From Bradyrhizobium zhanjiangense (GTDB taxonomy: Bacteria > Pseudomonadota > Alphaproteobacteria > Rhizobiales > Xanthobacteraceae), in contig NZ_CP022221.1 of NCBI RefSeq assembly GCF_004114935.1, positions 3,555,001 through 3,619,000 on the forward strand: 64,000 nt of DNA, in the 5' to 3' direction. The notes under the pieces were generated by a model, which was not told where the DNA came from, ran no database searches, and saw only the letters and a program-made list of their open reading frames with translations. The position numbers and the translations under genes were made by a program. Numbering within the stretch: position 1 is the stretch's first letter; each line of letters begins with the position of its first letter. Below, piece by piece: positions 1 through 6,653 of the stretch.

Positions 1-234
1 CTTTGGTCTCGCTGCTTCTTTTGCCCTGGCCGCCATCCACGCATCGTATTCGGGCGTGCCTGCACGCGGCGGCGCATCGGCAGGCAAGCCACCCATCCAA
101 TGCGGTAGGTCCGCCAGCCGCTGCCCGATAGTGGCGTTCACGCCATTGGGATCAGGCACAGTGTAGAAATTGCTCGCGGTGGTGCAGCCAGCTAGCGATA
201 GGCAGGCAAGGAATACGAATAAAGCACGCTTCAT
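1..234 (-). CDS. Small lipoprotein, partial (runs off the left edge)
   Basis: A minus-strand frame opens with ATG at 234 and stays open to base 1, giving at least 78 residues. The N terminus is a lipoprotein signal: MKRALFVFLACLSLAGC, with a lysine/arginine n-region, a hydrophobic core and a lipobox LAGC (Cys17). The visible mature part is rich in Pro, Ala and Gly (for example DLPHWMGGLPADAPPRAGT) and has no family motif that I recognise. It is probably anchored in the outer or inner membrane. The C-terminal end is missing, so total length and function cannot be judged. Confidence 0.7.
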   Translation of the reverse strand, partial: MKRALFVFLACLSLAGCTTASNFYTVPDPNGVNATIGQRLADLPHWMGGLPADAPPRAGTPEYDAWMAARAKEAARPK

Positions 235-299
235 GCCGATCTATTTGGCTGCTGATTGTGGCCTAGGCAGGGTGAGGAGGGCGAGCGCAAGGGATGAGG

Positions 300-479
300 C
301 TAGAAGGTGGGCAAGATTATTTTTTTTAGAGTAAGGCCCATTGCGCGCGCCATTCGCCTCACCGATCCGGTGTGCCGACCGAGCGCCGCCGCTACCTCCG
401 ACACGACACGACGGCGCGCCAGCCACGCAAGCCGCTTCCGCTCAGCCTCAGTCCATTCCTTCGGTTTCGACGATCTCAT
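300..479 (-). CDS. Small basic SANT/HTH-like protein
   Basis: A 59-residue protein starting MRSSKPKEWTEAERKRLAWL and ending IILPTF. The pattern is an acidic/aromatic WTEAE start to a helix, an arginine-rich linker, then VAAALGRHTGSVRRMARAMG, which reads like a recognition helix of a SANT/Myb- or HTH-like fold. The layout resembles the small protein at 5949-6128 (basic N terminus, helix, a GSxRxxAxxxG motif), so both probably belong to the same family of small DNA-binding proteins. There is no clear Shine-Dalgarno sequence. A run of eight A residues on the coding strand lies near the 3' end. The coding signal is good, but the DNA-binding role is inferred. Confidence 0.65.
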   Translation of the reverse strand: MRSSKPKEWTEAERKRLAWLARRRVVSEVAAALGRHTGSVRRMARAMGLTLKKIILPTF

Positions 480-576
480 GTCGAAATGATCGAATGAGCA
501 CGATGCGAGCGATATTGGGAAATTTACGGGTGGCGGCGAGCGACTAAAGCGACCCGAAGTGCCGCTGGGATGGATT

Positions 577-762
577 TCAACTGATGGCGATCACTGCCGC
601 TGCCGCCGCCCATGCGTTCACCCGTCCGATCCTTTGAAGCTCCCCGATCATTGTGTCGATGTTATCGAGAATATTGATCCGAGATGCCCAAAGCCACAGC
701 CCAGCGGCAAGCAATGAAACCGCCACGCCGAGGAACGCCGCTATTTTCCATTTCAGCCCCAA
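577..762 (-). CDS. Small membrane protein, start uncertain
   Basis: Downstream of the acyltransferase gene, on the same strand, a frame ends at 577 with a plausible small inner-membrane protein. It has a basic start (LKWK), one hydrophobic helix (AAFLGVAVSLLAAGLWLW), then a charged amphipathic stretch (INILDNIDTMIGELQRIG) and an Ala-rich second hydrophobic end. The start given is a TTG at 762; another TTG about 45 bases upstream is possible. The frame stays open into the acyltransferase gene, so its length proves nothing. The call rests on the protein-like composition. It has some resemblance to small holin-type or membrane-anchor proteins, but no function can be assigned. Confidence 0.35.
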   Translation of the reverse strand: MGLKWKIAAFLGVAVSLLAAGLWLWASRINILDNIDTMIGELQRIGRVNAWAAAAAVIAIS

Positions 763-854
763 TGTCGACTTGTATGTTTTTTTGCGACCGGAAAGCGAGC
801 GCAAGAGGAGACGGCCCCAATAATCGGTGGATCGACAATGCCGCCATGCCGCGA

Positions 855-2888
855 TCAAAAGTGCTTCATGATTAGCGGTGCGAGATGCTCGCGGGCGTGC
901 CAAAGGGATGCATGCGGTCTGAGGTGCACGGTGTCTGCCGTAATGAGCCCTTCGCGCCGGTTGTCGCCTAAAAAGGCGAGGCATCCTTGCGCGTTGCAGA
1001 AGGCCTGCATCTCGTCGATGAACTCGAATGGCTCGTCTTCTCGCAGCTGCGATTGGAATTTCCAGGTCAGCGACATCGCTGGAATGTCCAGATGTCCCGG
1101 GATGTAGCGCGGAGTCGATGCCCAGAAGTGGTCGAGGACAGTGCGTGGAAGCGCAAATTTCCAATGCGGACGCATGCCGAGCACAAGCACATGCTTGACG
1201 CCGTAGCCTTTCACGCGCGTGGCGAACTGGCGGATGTAATCGATGTCGTAGGAGTTGTTGGAGGAGAGCAGGAGCACGTCCGGTGGATCAATCTTAATCC
1301 GCTCCAGGGCGAAATGGTTCGCCATGTTGCAGTGATGTGTGTTGATGATGTGCTCGACCACGACGCTGACCTGACAGCCCGAACTGTAGATCATTAAGAT
1401 CGAGATCTCCTTCGGAAGCGTGGCTTTGAGGCCGTAGTAGAGGTCAGCGGCGTTTGAATCCCCAAGAATCATGAGGCTCTTGTCCGAATGCCTGATGTAG
1501 CAACTTGGGTCGATGGCGTCGCGCGGAACAAGAGTGGGGATCGGGCTATCTACGTTATAAAAGTTACACTGATCCTGCCCGACGTCTCTATGTTCGGTCT
1601 GCATAATCGGAGAGGCATTGCCGAAGTACGTGACGTAATCGCGCTTGTCGGCAGACAGTCGCCCGGGAAGTCCGTCGCCCACGAGGGTGATAATTCCAAT
1701 CGAGCCGATGAGGACGACTGCGGATGCGAGTGCCGGCGCGATCCAGCCCTGACGGCATCCGAACCTGATCGGCTTCTCCACGTAGTGATAGGTGAGCCAG
1801 GCGAGGCCGATTGCGGCGACGATCAACGTCGCACGAAGGATCGGCGGTGCGGCCTCGCCATCGAAAAACAAACGCGCAAATGCCAGCAAGGGCCAGTGCC
1901 AGAGATAAAGCGGATAGCTGATCAGGCCGGACCAAACCAGGAGCCTGTTCGAGAGCGCGTACCGGTTGAGCCAGGCGTGAGGGCCCGCGGCGATCGTGAG
2001 ATAGGTCCCGAGCACGGGCAGAAGAGCTGCCCAGCCGGGAAACTCGTTACGCTTAGTGATGACGTAGATCGACGAGAGGATCATCGCCATTCCAAGCGTC
2101 GACAGGACATGGCGATAGAATTTGTCGGGATCGATACCGCAGTCGCGTTCAAAAAAGACGGTTCTAAGAGCGGCCGCGATGATCCGCTCAATCCATACAG
2201 CCCACGGGGGGGATGTGACGATGACCAGCGCAAGGACGCTGCCGGCGGTAAGCTCCCAAAAGCGACCGATCGGCGAATAGAACGCGGCCACTGGGTTTGG
2301 TCCGACCGTCTTGATTCCGTAGACAAACGAGGCGGTAAAGATAGCGGCAAACAATAGGACGCGCCGCAACTTGGCGCGCCACGCTAGCCACAGAAGAGCT
2401 GGCCAGATGAGGTAGAATTGCTCCTCGATCCCTAGTGACCAGAGATGGAGCAGAACTTTCGAGTCGGAGGCGACATCGAAATAATTGGCTTCCTGCCAGA
2501 GCGCTAGGTTCGCGACGAAACCGGCGCTGGCCGCCGTGTGTTTGCCCAACCGGCTGAAATCGTCGGGCCAGTACAGGACGGCGCCCGCCAGCAGGCATGC
2601 GAGCAGGACGATGATCAGCGCCGGGAAGATTCGCTTGATGCGCCGAAAGTAAAACGACGTAAAGCTGAAACGTTGCTCGATCGTCTCATGGAGGATGATC
2701 GAGGTGATCAGATAACCGGAGATCACGAAGAAGATATCGACGCCAACGAATCCGCTTCGGACTACACCGGGAAAAGCATGAAAAGCGACCACCGAGAGAA
2801 CGGCAATCGCCCTCAGTCCGTCGATATCTGGCCTGTACTTTGTGCCGATCTCCGAACTGATTTGCGGTCCCCGCAATGGCGTGTGCAT
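855..2888 (-). CDS. OafA-type acyltransferase with C-terminal SGNH domain
   Basis: A 677-residue integral membrane acyltransferase (acyltransferase-3 family) fused to an SGNH hydrolase-like domain, the architecture of OafA/OatA-type O-acetyltransferases that decorate O-antigen, peptidoglycan or Nod-like glycans. The N-terminal part starts YRPDIDGLRAIAVLSVVAFH, with the conserved His at its end, followed by GVDIFFVISGYLIT and the R-rich loop FYFRRIKRIFPAL. About ten membrane segments run to around residue 390. The SGNH domain carries LMILGDSNAADLY (block I, near residue 472) and DTVHL near residue 654 for the Asp/His pair. The start is the ATG at 2888. It is probably periplasm-facing and uses acetyl-CoA from the cytoplasm. 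The acceptor is unknown; the polysaccharide locus lies about 24 kb away. Confidence 0.9.
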   Translation of the reverse strand: MHTPLRGPQISSEIGTKYRPDIDGLRAIAVLSVVAFHAFPGVVRSGFVGVDIFFVISGYLITSIILHETIEQRFSFTSFYFRRIKRIFPALIIVLLACLLAGAVLYWPDDFSRLGKHTAASAGFVANLALWQEANYFDVASDSKVLLHLWSLGIEEQFYLIWPALLWLAWRAKLRRVLLFAAIFTASFVYGIKTVGPNPVAAFYSPIGRFWELTAGSVLALVIVTSPPWAVWIERIIAAALRTVFFERDCGIDPDKFYRHVLSTLGMAMILSSIYVITKRNEFPGWAALLPVLGTYLTIAAGPHAWLNRYALSNRLLVWSGLISYPLYLWHWPLLAFARLFFDGEAAPPILRATLIVAAIGLAWLTYHYVEKPIRFGCRQGWIAPALASAVVLIGSIGIITLVGDGLPGRLSADKRDYVTYFGNASPIMQTEHRDVGQDQCNFYNVDSPIPTLVPRDAIDPSCYIRHSDKSLMILGDSNAADLYYGLKATLPKEISILMIYSSGCQVSVVVEHIINTHHCNMANHFALERIKIDPPDVLLLSSNNSYDIDYIRQFATRVKGYGVKHVLVLGMRPHWKFALPRTVLDHFWASTPRYIPGHLDIPAMSLTWKFQSQLREDEPFEFIDEMQAFCNAQGCLAFLGDNRREGLITADTVHLRPHASLWHAREHLAPLIMKHF

Positions 2889-3252
2889 ATGCTCGTTCCC
2901 CGACTAACCCGCTGAGGAGCTTTACCTTGCACGCATTGCGTGGGCAACCGATGCGAGAGCATTTATAAGCTTCGACTAAAGATGGTGGTCCCATTCTACC
3001 GGTTAGCTACATATCACCCGAGGGTGGGCCTGATAACCCGGACCGAGATATAGCCGCGCAATGCCTGGTCAGCATGCATCCTGATTGGCGTCGGGATAAC
3101 GGTCGGCTGAACGTGATAGCGCATTGGCCTGGCCATTGTGGCCGGGGGGCCGCGCTATGTCCAGAGGGGAAACTCTCGGGTGTTTTCCAACTTCCGGCTG
3201 CCGGTCCGTCACCGGCAACGGTCTTGTATAGCCGACAACCGAGAGCACCATC
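2889..3252. other. Intergenic stretch, nothing certain
   Basis: This is the upstream region of the acyltransferase gene. I see no gene with a protein-like composition on either strand. It should contain the acyltransferase promoter on the minus strand, but no convincing -35/-10 pair stands out. Confidence 0.3.
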
Positions 3253-3459
3253 ATGTCCAACATCATTGAACTCCGCCCACCCCCGGCGCTACAAGGTGGC
3301 GACTGTCCCCTCAGTGCAAAAGACCTGCACAGATTTGCGCGAGCGGCGCGATATCGGATGGAGGGAAGATCTGTGACATCACTTCGTGTCAGACTGCGCG
3401 CGAAGGACGCATTCTTTGCAGACCGAACTCAACAGCCCATACGCGGGCTGCAACGGTAA
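3253..3459 (+). CDS. Possible small hypothetical protein
   Basis: A 68-residue frame beginning MSNIIELRPPPALQGGD. The first half (to about residue 40, AKDLHRFARAARYRMEGRSV) is protein-like, and the MSNIIEL start resembles short rhizobial proteins of unknown function. The second half is arginine-rich and less convincing. A weak purine-rich stretch (gagag) lies about 8 bases before the ATG. This is a candidate only. Confidence 0.3.
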   Translation: MSNIIELRPPPALQGGDCPLSAKDLHRFARAARYRMEGRSVTSLRVRLRAKDAFFADRTQQPIRGLQR

Positions 3460-3585
3460 GCGTCGGCGCCGATCTCATAGGGAATGCAACCGTCTGGCGG
3501 CACATGCCAGATGGCCAAGGCGATGAATAAGGGGGCGCCAGCTTGGCAGGCTTCTCTATTGCGGCTCTCTCAGGCGACCAGTTTA

Positions 3586-3987
3586 ATGGTCTCGATCAGT
3601 GGGAGGATCGCGAATGCAAAAAAGATTATGGTCGTCGCAATGACCGCCGCCCTCGCGCTAGTTGGTTGCGGAAGAGAGCCTGGACCAAAGGGCGATCCGG
3701 GACCGCAAGGCCCGGCGGGCCCGCAAGGCGCTCAAGGAATTCAGGGCGTACCCGGTCCACAGGGACCTGCCGGCGCGCAAGGGCCGCAGGGACCGCAGGG
3801 ACCAAAAGGCGATAAGGGGGACAAGGGTGATCCGGCGCTCGTCAACATCCGCGCCGTGCAAGCGGATGGCGCAGTCAATTGCGATAATAGCGAAGCACTG
3901 GTATCCGTATTTTGTCCTAGTGGAGGAGCCGCAGACGGCGCGAAATGTGGGTCCTCGCCGACAGTCGGTCTCTGCATGAAGAAGTAA
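3586..3987 (+). CDS. Collagen-like repeat lipoprotein
   Basis: The protein has a signal with a lipobox ([14 protein letters not shown], Cys near residue 28 from this start), then about 17 uninterrupted Gly-X-Y triplets ([18 protein letters not shown] and so on, ending GDKGDKGDP), then a 50-residue C-terminal part with four cysteines. Bacterial collagen-like proteins form triple-helical stalks on the cell surface; here the lipid anchor would hold the stalk in a membrane. The C-terminal cysteine-containing knob could trimerise or bind a ligand. The start is uncertain: ATG 3586 supplies the basic n-region (AKK), ATG 3628 would give a signal without positive charges, and the frame is open from 3484. 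A hairpin follows the stop. Confidence 0.75.
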   Translation: MVSISGRIANAKKIMVVAMTAALALVGCGREPGPKGDPGPQGPAGPQGAQGIQGVPGPQGPAGAQGPQGPQGPKGDKGDKGDPALVNIRAVQADGAVNCDNSEALVSVFCPSGGAADGAKCGSSPTVGLCMKK

Positions 3988-3995
3988 AGACAAAT

Positions 3996-4021
3996 GGCCC
4001 GCCGGTTCACGCTGGCGGGCC
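3996..4021 (+). terminator. Hairpin after the collagen-like gene
   Basis: An 8-bp perfect stem GGCCCGCC / GGCGGGCC with a 10-base loop, starting nine bases after the stop codon at 3987. There is no T-run, so it may act as a weak terminator or as 3'-end protection. Confidence 0.5.
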
Positions 4022-4364
4022 CCAAGCTCTCGCTGGTCTTGCAGGTCAGGCGCCAACGAAGGCATGGTTGGAGGTGAGCCAAAATTGGTTTGTAGCCTTC
4101 TTTTCGGGCCGGATGGCGGTAGCCTGCTTTCTGGCTGCCATATTGGCTGACAGCGCCACCCGCAGAATCGGGGGCGTCGATCTCGCTCCGCCGGTTCAGG
4201 CCGGCCGGCCACGCTGCTACAGCCTTTTAGCGACCGGCAACCGAGGTCGTAATCTACAGTCCAAACTCTCGCCGGCTCACAAGGTCGGCGGGGTTTTTCT
4301 TTGCCAAGCGAATCAAGTAGCCTCCGCGCTTTCATAAGAGGCCCTCTGATGTCAATTTCAGATC
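4022..4364. other. Intergenic stretch ending in a strong terminator
   Basis: No convincing coding sequence on either strand. The terminator at 4268-4302 shows that something is transcribed rightward through this region, possibly a short non-coding RNA or a read-through transcript from the collagen-like gene. No tRNA cloverleaf is visible. Confidence 0.3.
4268..4302 (+). terminator. Rho-independent terminator without an obvious gene
   Basis: The stem is tcgccg / cggcgg with a loop of about 11 bases, followed directly by TTTTTCTTT. It is a classical intrinsic terminator for + strand transcription. The nearest + strand gene ends about 280 bases upstream. Confidence 0.7.
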
Positions 4365-4538
4365 GTGGGCGCCAGCGTCGGACGGCAGTTCATTGAGGGG
4401 CAGCCCAATCGCTTTACTTGGCGTGTCAGCTATGAGCGGGACGGCCGCGGACTTTTCCACTATGAGGTCGACGGCCGAAGAGCACAATCCTCGATGAACA
4501 CCGTTGAAATCGCCCGGCGCGAACTCGGCGCAGACTAG
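4365..4538 (+). CDS. Small hypothetical protein, GTG start
   Basis: A 57-residue frame with good protein-like composition: GASVGRQFIEGQPNRFTWRV, then SYERDGRGLFHYEVDGRRA, ending EIARRELGAD. Alternating aromatic and charged residues suggest a small beta-rich domain followed by a helix. The in-frame start is GTG at 4365, with no good ribosome site. An ATG at 4350 with an upstream AAGAGG lies in another frame and stops after 15 codons, so a frameshift near the 5' end is possible. The family is not recognised. Confidence 0.45.
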   Translation: MGASVGRQFIEGQPNRFTWRVSYERDGRGLFHYEVDGRRAQSSMNTVEIARRELGAD

Positions 4539-4579
4539 GCTGTGACGATACCAGCCGCGGGGCTTTGGTCCCACGCTCA

Positions 4580-4726
4580 CTACTTGCGGCCAGTAAGCAA
4601 TGAAACAATGATCGGCTTGTCCTCAGGGCTCTCTTGGTAGACCAAGACGCTGATAACGAACCAAGCCGCCACGATGCCCAGCGTGATCGCGAGTGGCCGG
4701 AGCCAGGAACCGTGTTGGTAATCCAT
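4580..4726 (-). CDS. 48-residue single-pass membrane protein
   Basis: Reads MDYQHGSWLRPLAITLGIV then AAWFVISVLVYQESPEDKP, ending LLTGRK. One transmembrane helix spans residues 9 to 31, flanked by an Arg on the cytoplasmic side and a short acidic/basic tail. A textbook ribosome site (AAAGGAG) lies 8 bases before the ATG, which strongly supports translation although the gene is very short. It lies just downstream of the DNA ligase gene on the same strand and may be co-transcribed. Function unknown. Confidence 0.65.
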   Translation of the reverse strand: MDYQHGSWLRPLAITLGIVAAWFVISVLVYQESPEDKPIIVSLLTGRK

Positions 4727-4774
4727 GGCGAGTGCTCCTTTCGCCACGCAACGCCCACCGCTCCGAAATGTTCT

Positions 4775-5365
4775 TCAGCCGAGGGCATCCATCACGCGAT
4801 ACATTGCCGGATACGTGCGGTTCTTCACCTTGATCCAGTGTTTCTGCCGGCCACCACGATATGGCCGATCGTGGTGCTTGGACACTAGACCCTCTAGGCC
4901 CATGCGGCACGCCGCCCGGAATAGGTCAGGGCCGATCTCGCCGCGCTCGAAGGGCGCCACTGTGACCCCGTCCGGCCGGCGAGCCACCAACTGCTCGAGG
5001 TTCGCCTTGCGCATGTGAAGGGGCAGGAACCGCAGGTCGTCGCCACCCATGGCGAGGATATCGAACGCGTAGAGCTGCACCTCGTGGTCGTGCTTGCGGC
5101 AGTGCAGCGCGTTGAAATCGGAGACGTCATCGACGCCCAGGTTCACCGCTTCGCCGTCGATGACGAATTGCTTCTGCCGGCTCCAGCGCCGCCTCGGCAA
5201 TCCAGGATAGCGCTTGGTCCAATCGGTGCCATTGCGGGATAGCAGGCGCACGCGTTTGTCCTCCCGAATCCGGTAGCCGTCGTGCTTTACTTCGTGGATC
5301 CAGTCCGGCCCGTCCGGGACCTGCTTGCCGGCGGTCGCCAGGCAGAGCTCGTGCGCCATACGCAT
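4775..5365 (-). CDS. ATP-dependent DNA ligase, LigD-type adenylation domain only
   Basis: About 196 residues from the ATG at 5365. The adenylation motif EVKHDGYR carries the lysine nucleophile near residue 27. Further nucleotidyltransferase motifs follow: VIDGEAV, LYAFDILAMGGDDLR, EGLVSKHHDRPYRGG and HWIKVKN. The protein ends shortly after motif V, so the OB-fold domain that encircles DNA in full ligases is missing. Short ligases of this kind are common beside full-length LigD in rhizobia and are thought to serve Ku-dependent repair. The frame is open upstream to 5620, but the upstream residues do not look like ligase, so the ATG at 5365 (or 5359) is preferred. Confidence 0.75.
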   Translation of the reverse strand: MRMAHELCLATAGKQVPDGPDWIHEVKHDGYRIREDKRVRLLSRNGTDWTKRYPGLPRRRWSRQKQFVIDGEAVNLGVDDVSDFNALHCRKHDHEVQLYAFDILAMGGDDLRFLPLHMRKANLEQLVARRPDGVTVAPFERGEIGPDLFRAACRMGLEGLVSKHHDRPYRGGRQKHWIKVKNRTYPAMYRVMDALG

Positions 5366-5948
5366 GGGCAGGAGATGGCGCTTGCCGAAAATTTTACGAA
5401 TCCTGCCCCATGCAGCCCTATCCGGAAGAGTACTGCCAATGTTCGGAAACGAACAGAACGCGCTTCGATGCTGTGAGTAAGCTCGCAGTCGCTTGAACTT
5501 CCCCAAGGTCCAAGCACCCCAAATGGCCCCGGCCACACCCACCCCTAGAAGCCCACTGGCCGGGGCCGTCTTTTTGCCTGCTATCGATATCCGATGGCAA
5601 CGACCGGCAGTCCTTCCCATTGAAATCCCGCCACCACTTCTGCGCGGTCGGCCTCACAGATCGCCTTTTCAGTACTTCGCGAGCCTGCTTGGCCCGAATT
5701 GCGGCGCCCATGATCTGACCGCCCCAGATTTCCTCTCGCAACTGGTGCCCATGGCACATAGACTCCGCGGGAGCGAGCCGAAGGCAAGCCGCTACAAAGT
5801 GGCCTCAGCTCAGGGGACGGCGCCAAGCTTGGTCATGCCCTGCCGCCGCGTCTGAACGATTGGCGACCTAATCGACGACATCAGCCACGCTTGACGCATA
5901 CGCATGATCACTTTAACTCCGCCCGTGACCACGTTGAAGGAGCATGAA
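5366..5948. other. Gene-poor stretch with broken-looking small frames and a strong terminator
   Basis: Minus-strand frames contain protein-like fragments in different phases: AAIRAKQAREVLKRR near 5700, AICEADRAEVVAGFQWEGLP near 5610, and GLLGVGVAGAIWGAWTLGKF near 5510. This suggests one or two small decayed genes. On the + strand, frames of 28-33 codons lie just before the terminator at 5525-5575. Nothing can be called with confidence. Confidence 0.3.
5525..5575 (+). terminator. Strong terminator hairpin, + strand
   Basis: A perfect 10-bp inverted repeat GGCCCCGGCC / GGCCGGGGCC separated by 23 bases and followed by gtctttttg. The orientation is for rightward transcription, but no convincing + strand gene precedes it. 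Short frames at about 5378-5476 and 5410-5496 are candidates, as is an untranslated RNA. Confidence 0.6.
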
Positions 5949-6128
5949 GTGGCAAAGAAGACAAAGAGCAAGCGCAAAGAGTATACGAAGGTCGACGTCA
6001 AGCTACTCAAGGAACATTCCAAAGCTCGCACTCCAGTGGCCAAGCTTTCTAAGCTGATGAAACGATCCGAGGGCTCGTTGAGGCAAAAGGCGCGTAGCCT
6101 TGGAGTTGGCTTGGGCCATCAGCGCTAA
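5949..6128 (+). CDS. Small lysine-rich SANT/HTH-like protein
   Basis: A 59-residue basic protein starting with GTG at 5949 (MAKKTKSKRKEYTKVDVKLL). AAGGAG sits six bases before this GTG, which is why it is preferred over the ATG at 5904. Helices VDVKLLKEHSKA and VAKLSKLMKRSEGSLRQKA match a widespread rhizobial family of about 60-residue proteins with a SANT/HTH-like core and a lysine-rich N terminus, presumed to bind DNA. It has the same layout as the small protein at 300-479. Its targets are unknown. Confidence 0.75.
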   Translation: MAKKTKSKRKEYTKVDVKLLKEHSKARTPVAKLSKLMKRSEGSLRQKARSLGVGLGHQR

Positions 6129-6224
6129 TCTGCACACAAAGAGATGGCTCGCCAAGTATGATCCGGCGGGCCCGATTTTGCTACCGATTGGCGCGTCTTT
6201 CCTTAACCATTCGGCGGACGAATC

Positions 6225-6653
6225 CTAGCCCGCATTGGCCTTCAACCCCGCCGCCTGGATGCCGGCGACCGCGCAGGCCTCGTCATTGTCGGAGGTGTCA
6301 CCGGAGACGCCGACGGCGCCGAGCAGCATCGTGCCATCCATGATCAGCACGCCGCCGGGGACCGGCACCAGTGCGCCCTTGGCGATGGTGTTCACGGCGT
6401 CGATGAAAAAGGCCTGTTCCTGCGCGCGCTGGAATAGAGCGCGCGAGCCCATGCCCATCGCCAGAGGGCCATAGGCCTTGCCGTGCGCGATTTCGGCGCG
6501 CATCAGGCTGGTGCCTTCCTGGGAGGCTGCGAGCTTGAGCACGCCGCGCGTGTCCAGGATGGTGACGACCAGCGGCTTCAGCTTGAGCTCGCCGGCCTTC
6601 GCGAAGGCGGCATCGAGGATCTTGCGAGCAATGTTGAGCGTGAGGTCAGCCAT
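6225..6653 (-). CDS. glcG: GlcG/HbpS family protein
   Basis: A 142-residue protein of the GlcG/HbpS family (DUF336). Seen motifs are MADLTLNIARKILDAAFAKA at the N terminus, the central LVVTILDTRGVLKLAASQEG, and the C-terminal GGVLIMDGTMLLGAVGVSG with SGDTSDNDEACAVAGI. Family members bind heme or cobalamin-like ligands, or accompany glycolate/2-hydroxyacid oxidation operons without a proven reaction. Its ATG overlaps the end of the upstream FAD/Fe-S oxidoreductase gene by 8 bases, so the two are translationally coupled, which supports a helper role in that oxidation. Confidence 0.85.
   Translation of the reverse strand: MADLTLNIARKILDAAFAKAGELKLKPLVVTILDTRGVLKLAASQEGTSLMRAEIAHGKAYGPLAMGMGSRALFQRAQEQAFFIDAVNTIAKGALVPVPGGVLIMDGTMLLGAVGVSGDTSDNDEACAVAGIQAAGLKANAG

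Noticed and set aside
5418..5826. Overlapping minus-strand frames with protein-like fragments
   Set aside because: Fragments in three phases suggest a broken small gene, but no family could be recognised to prove it.
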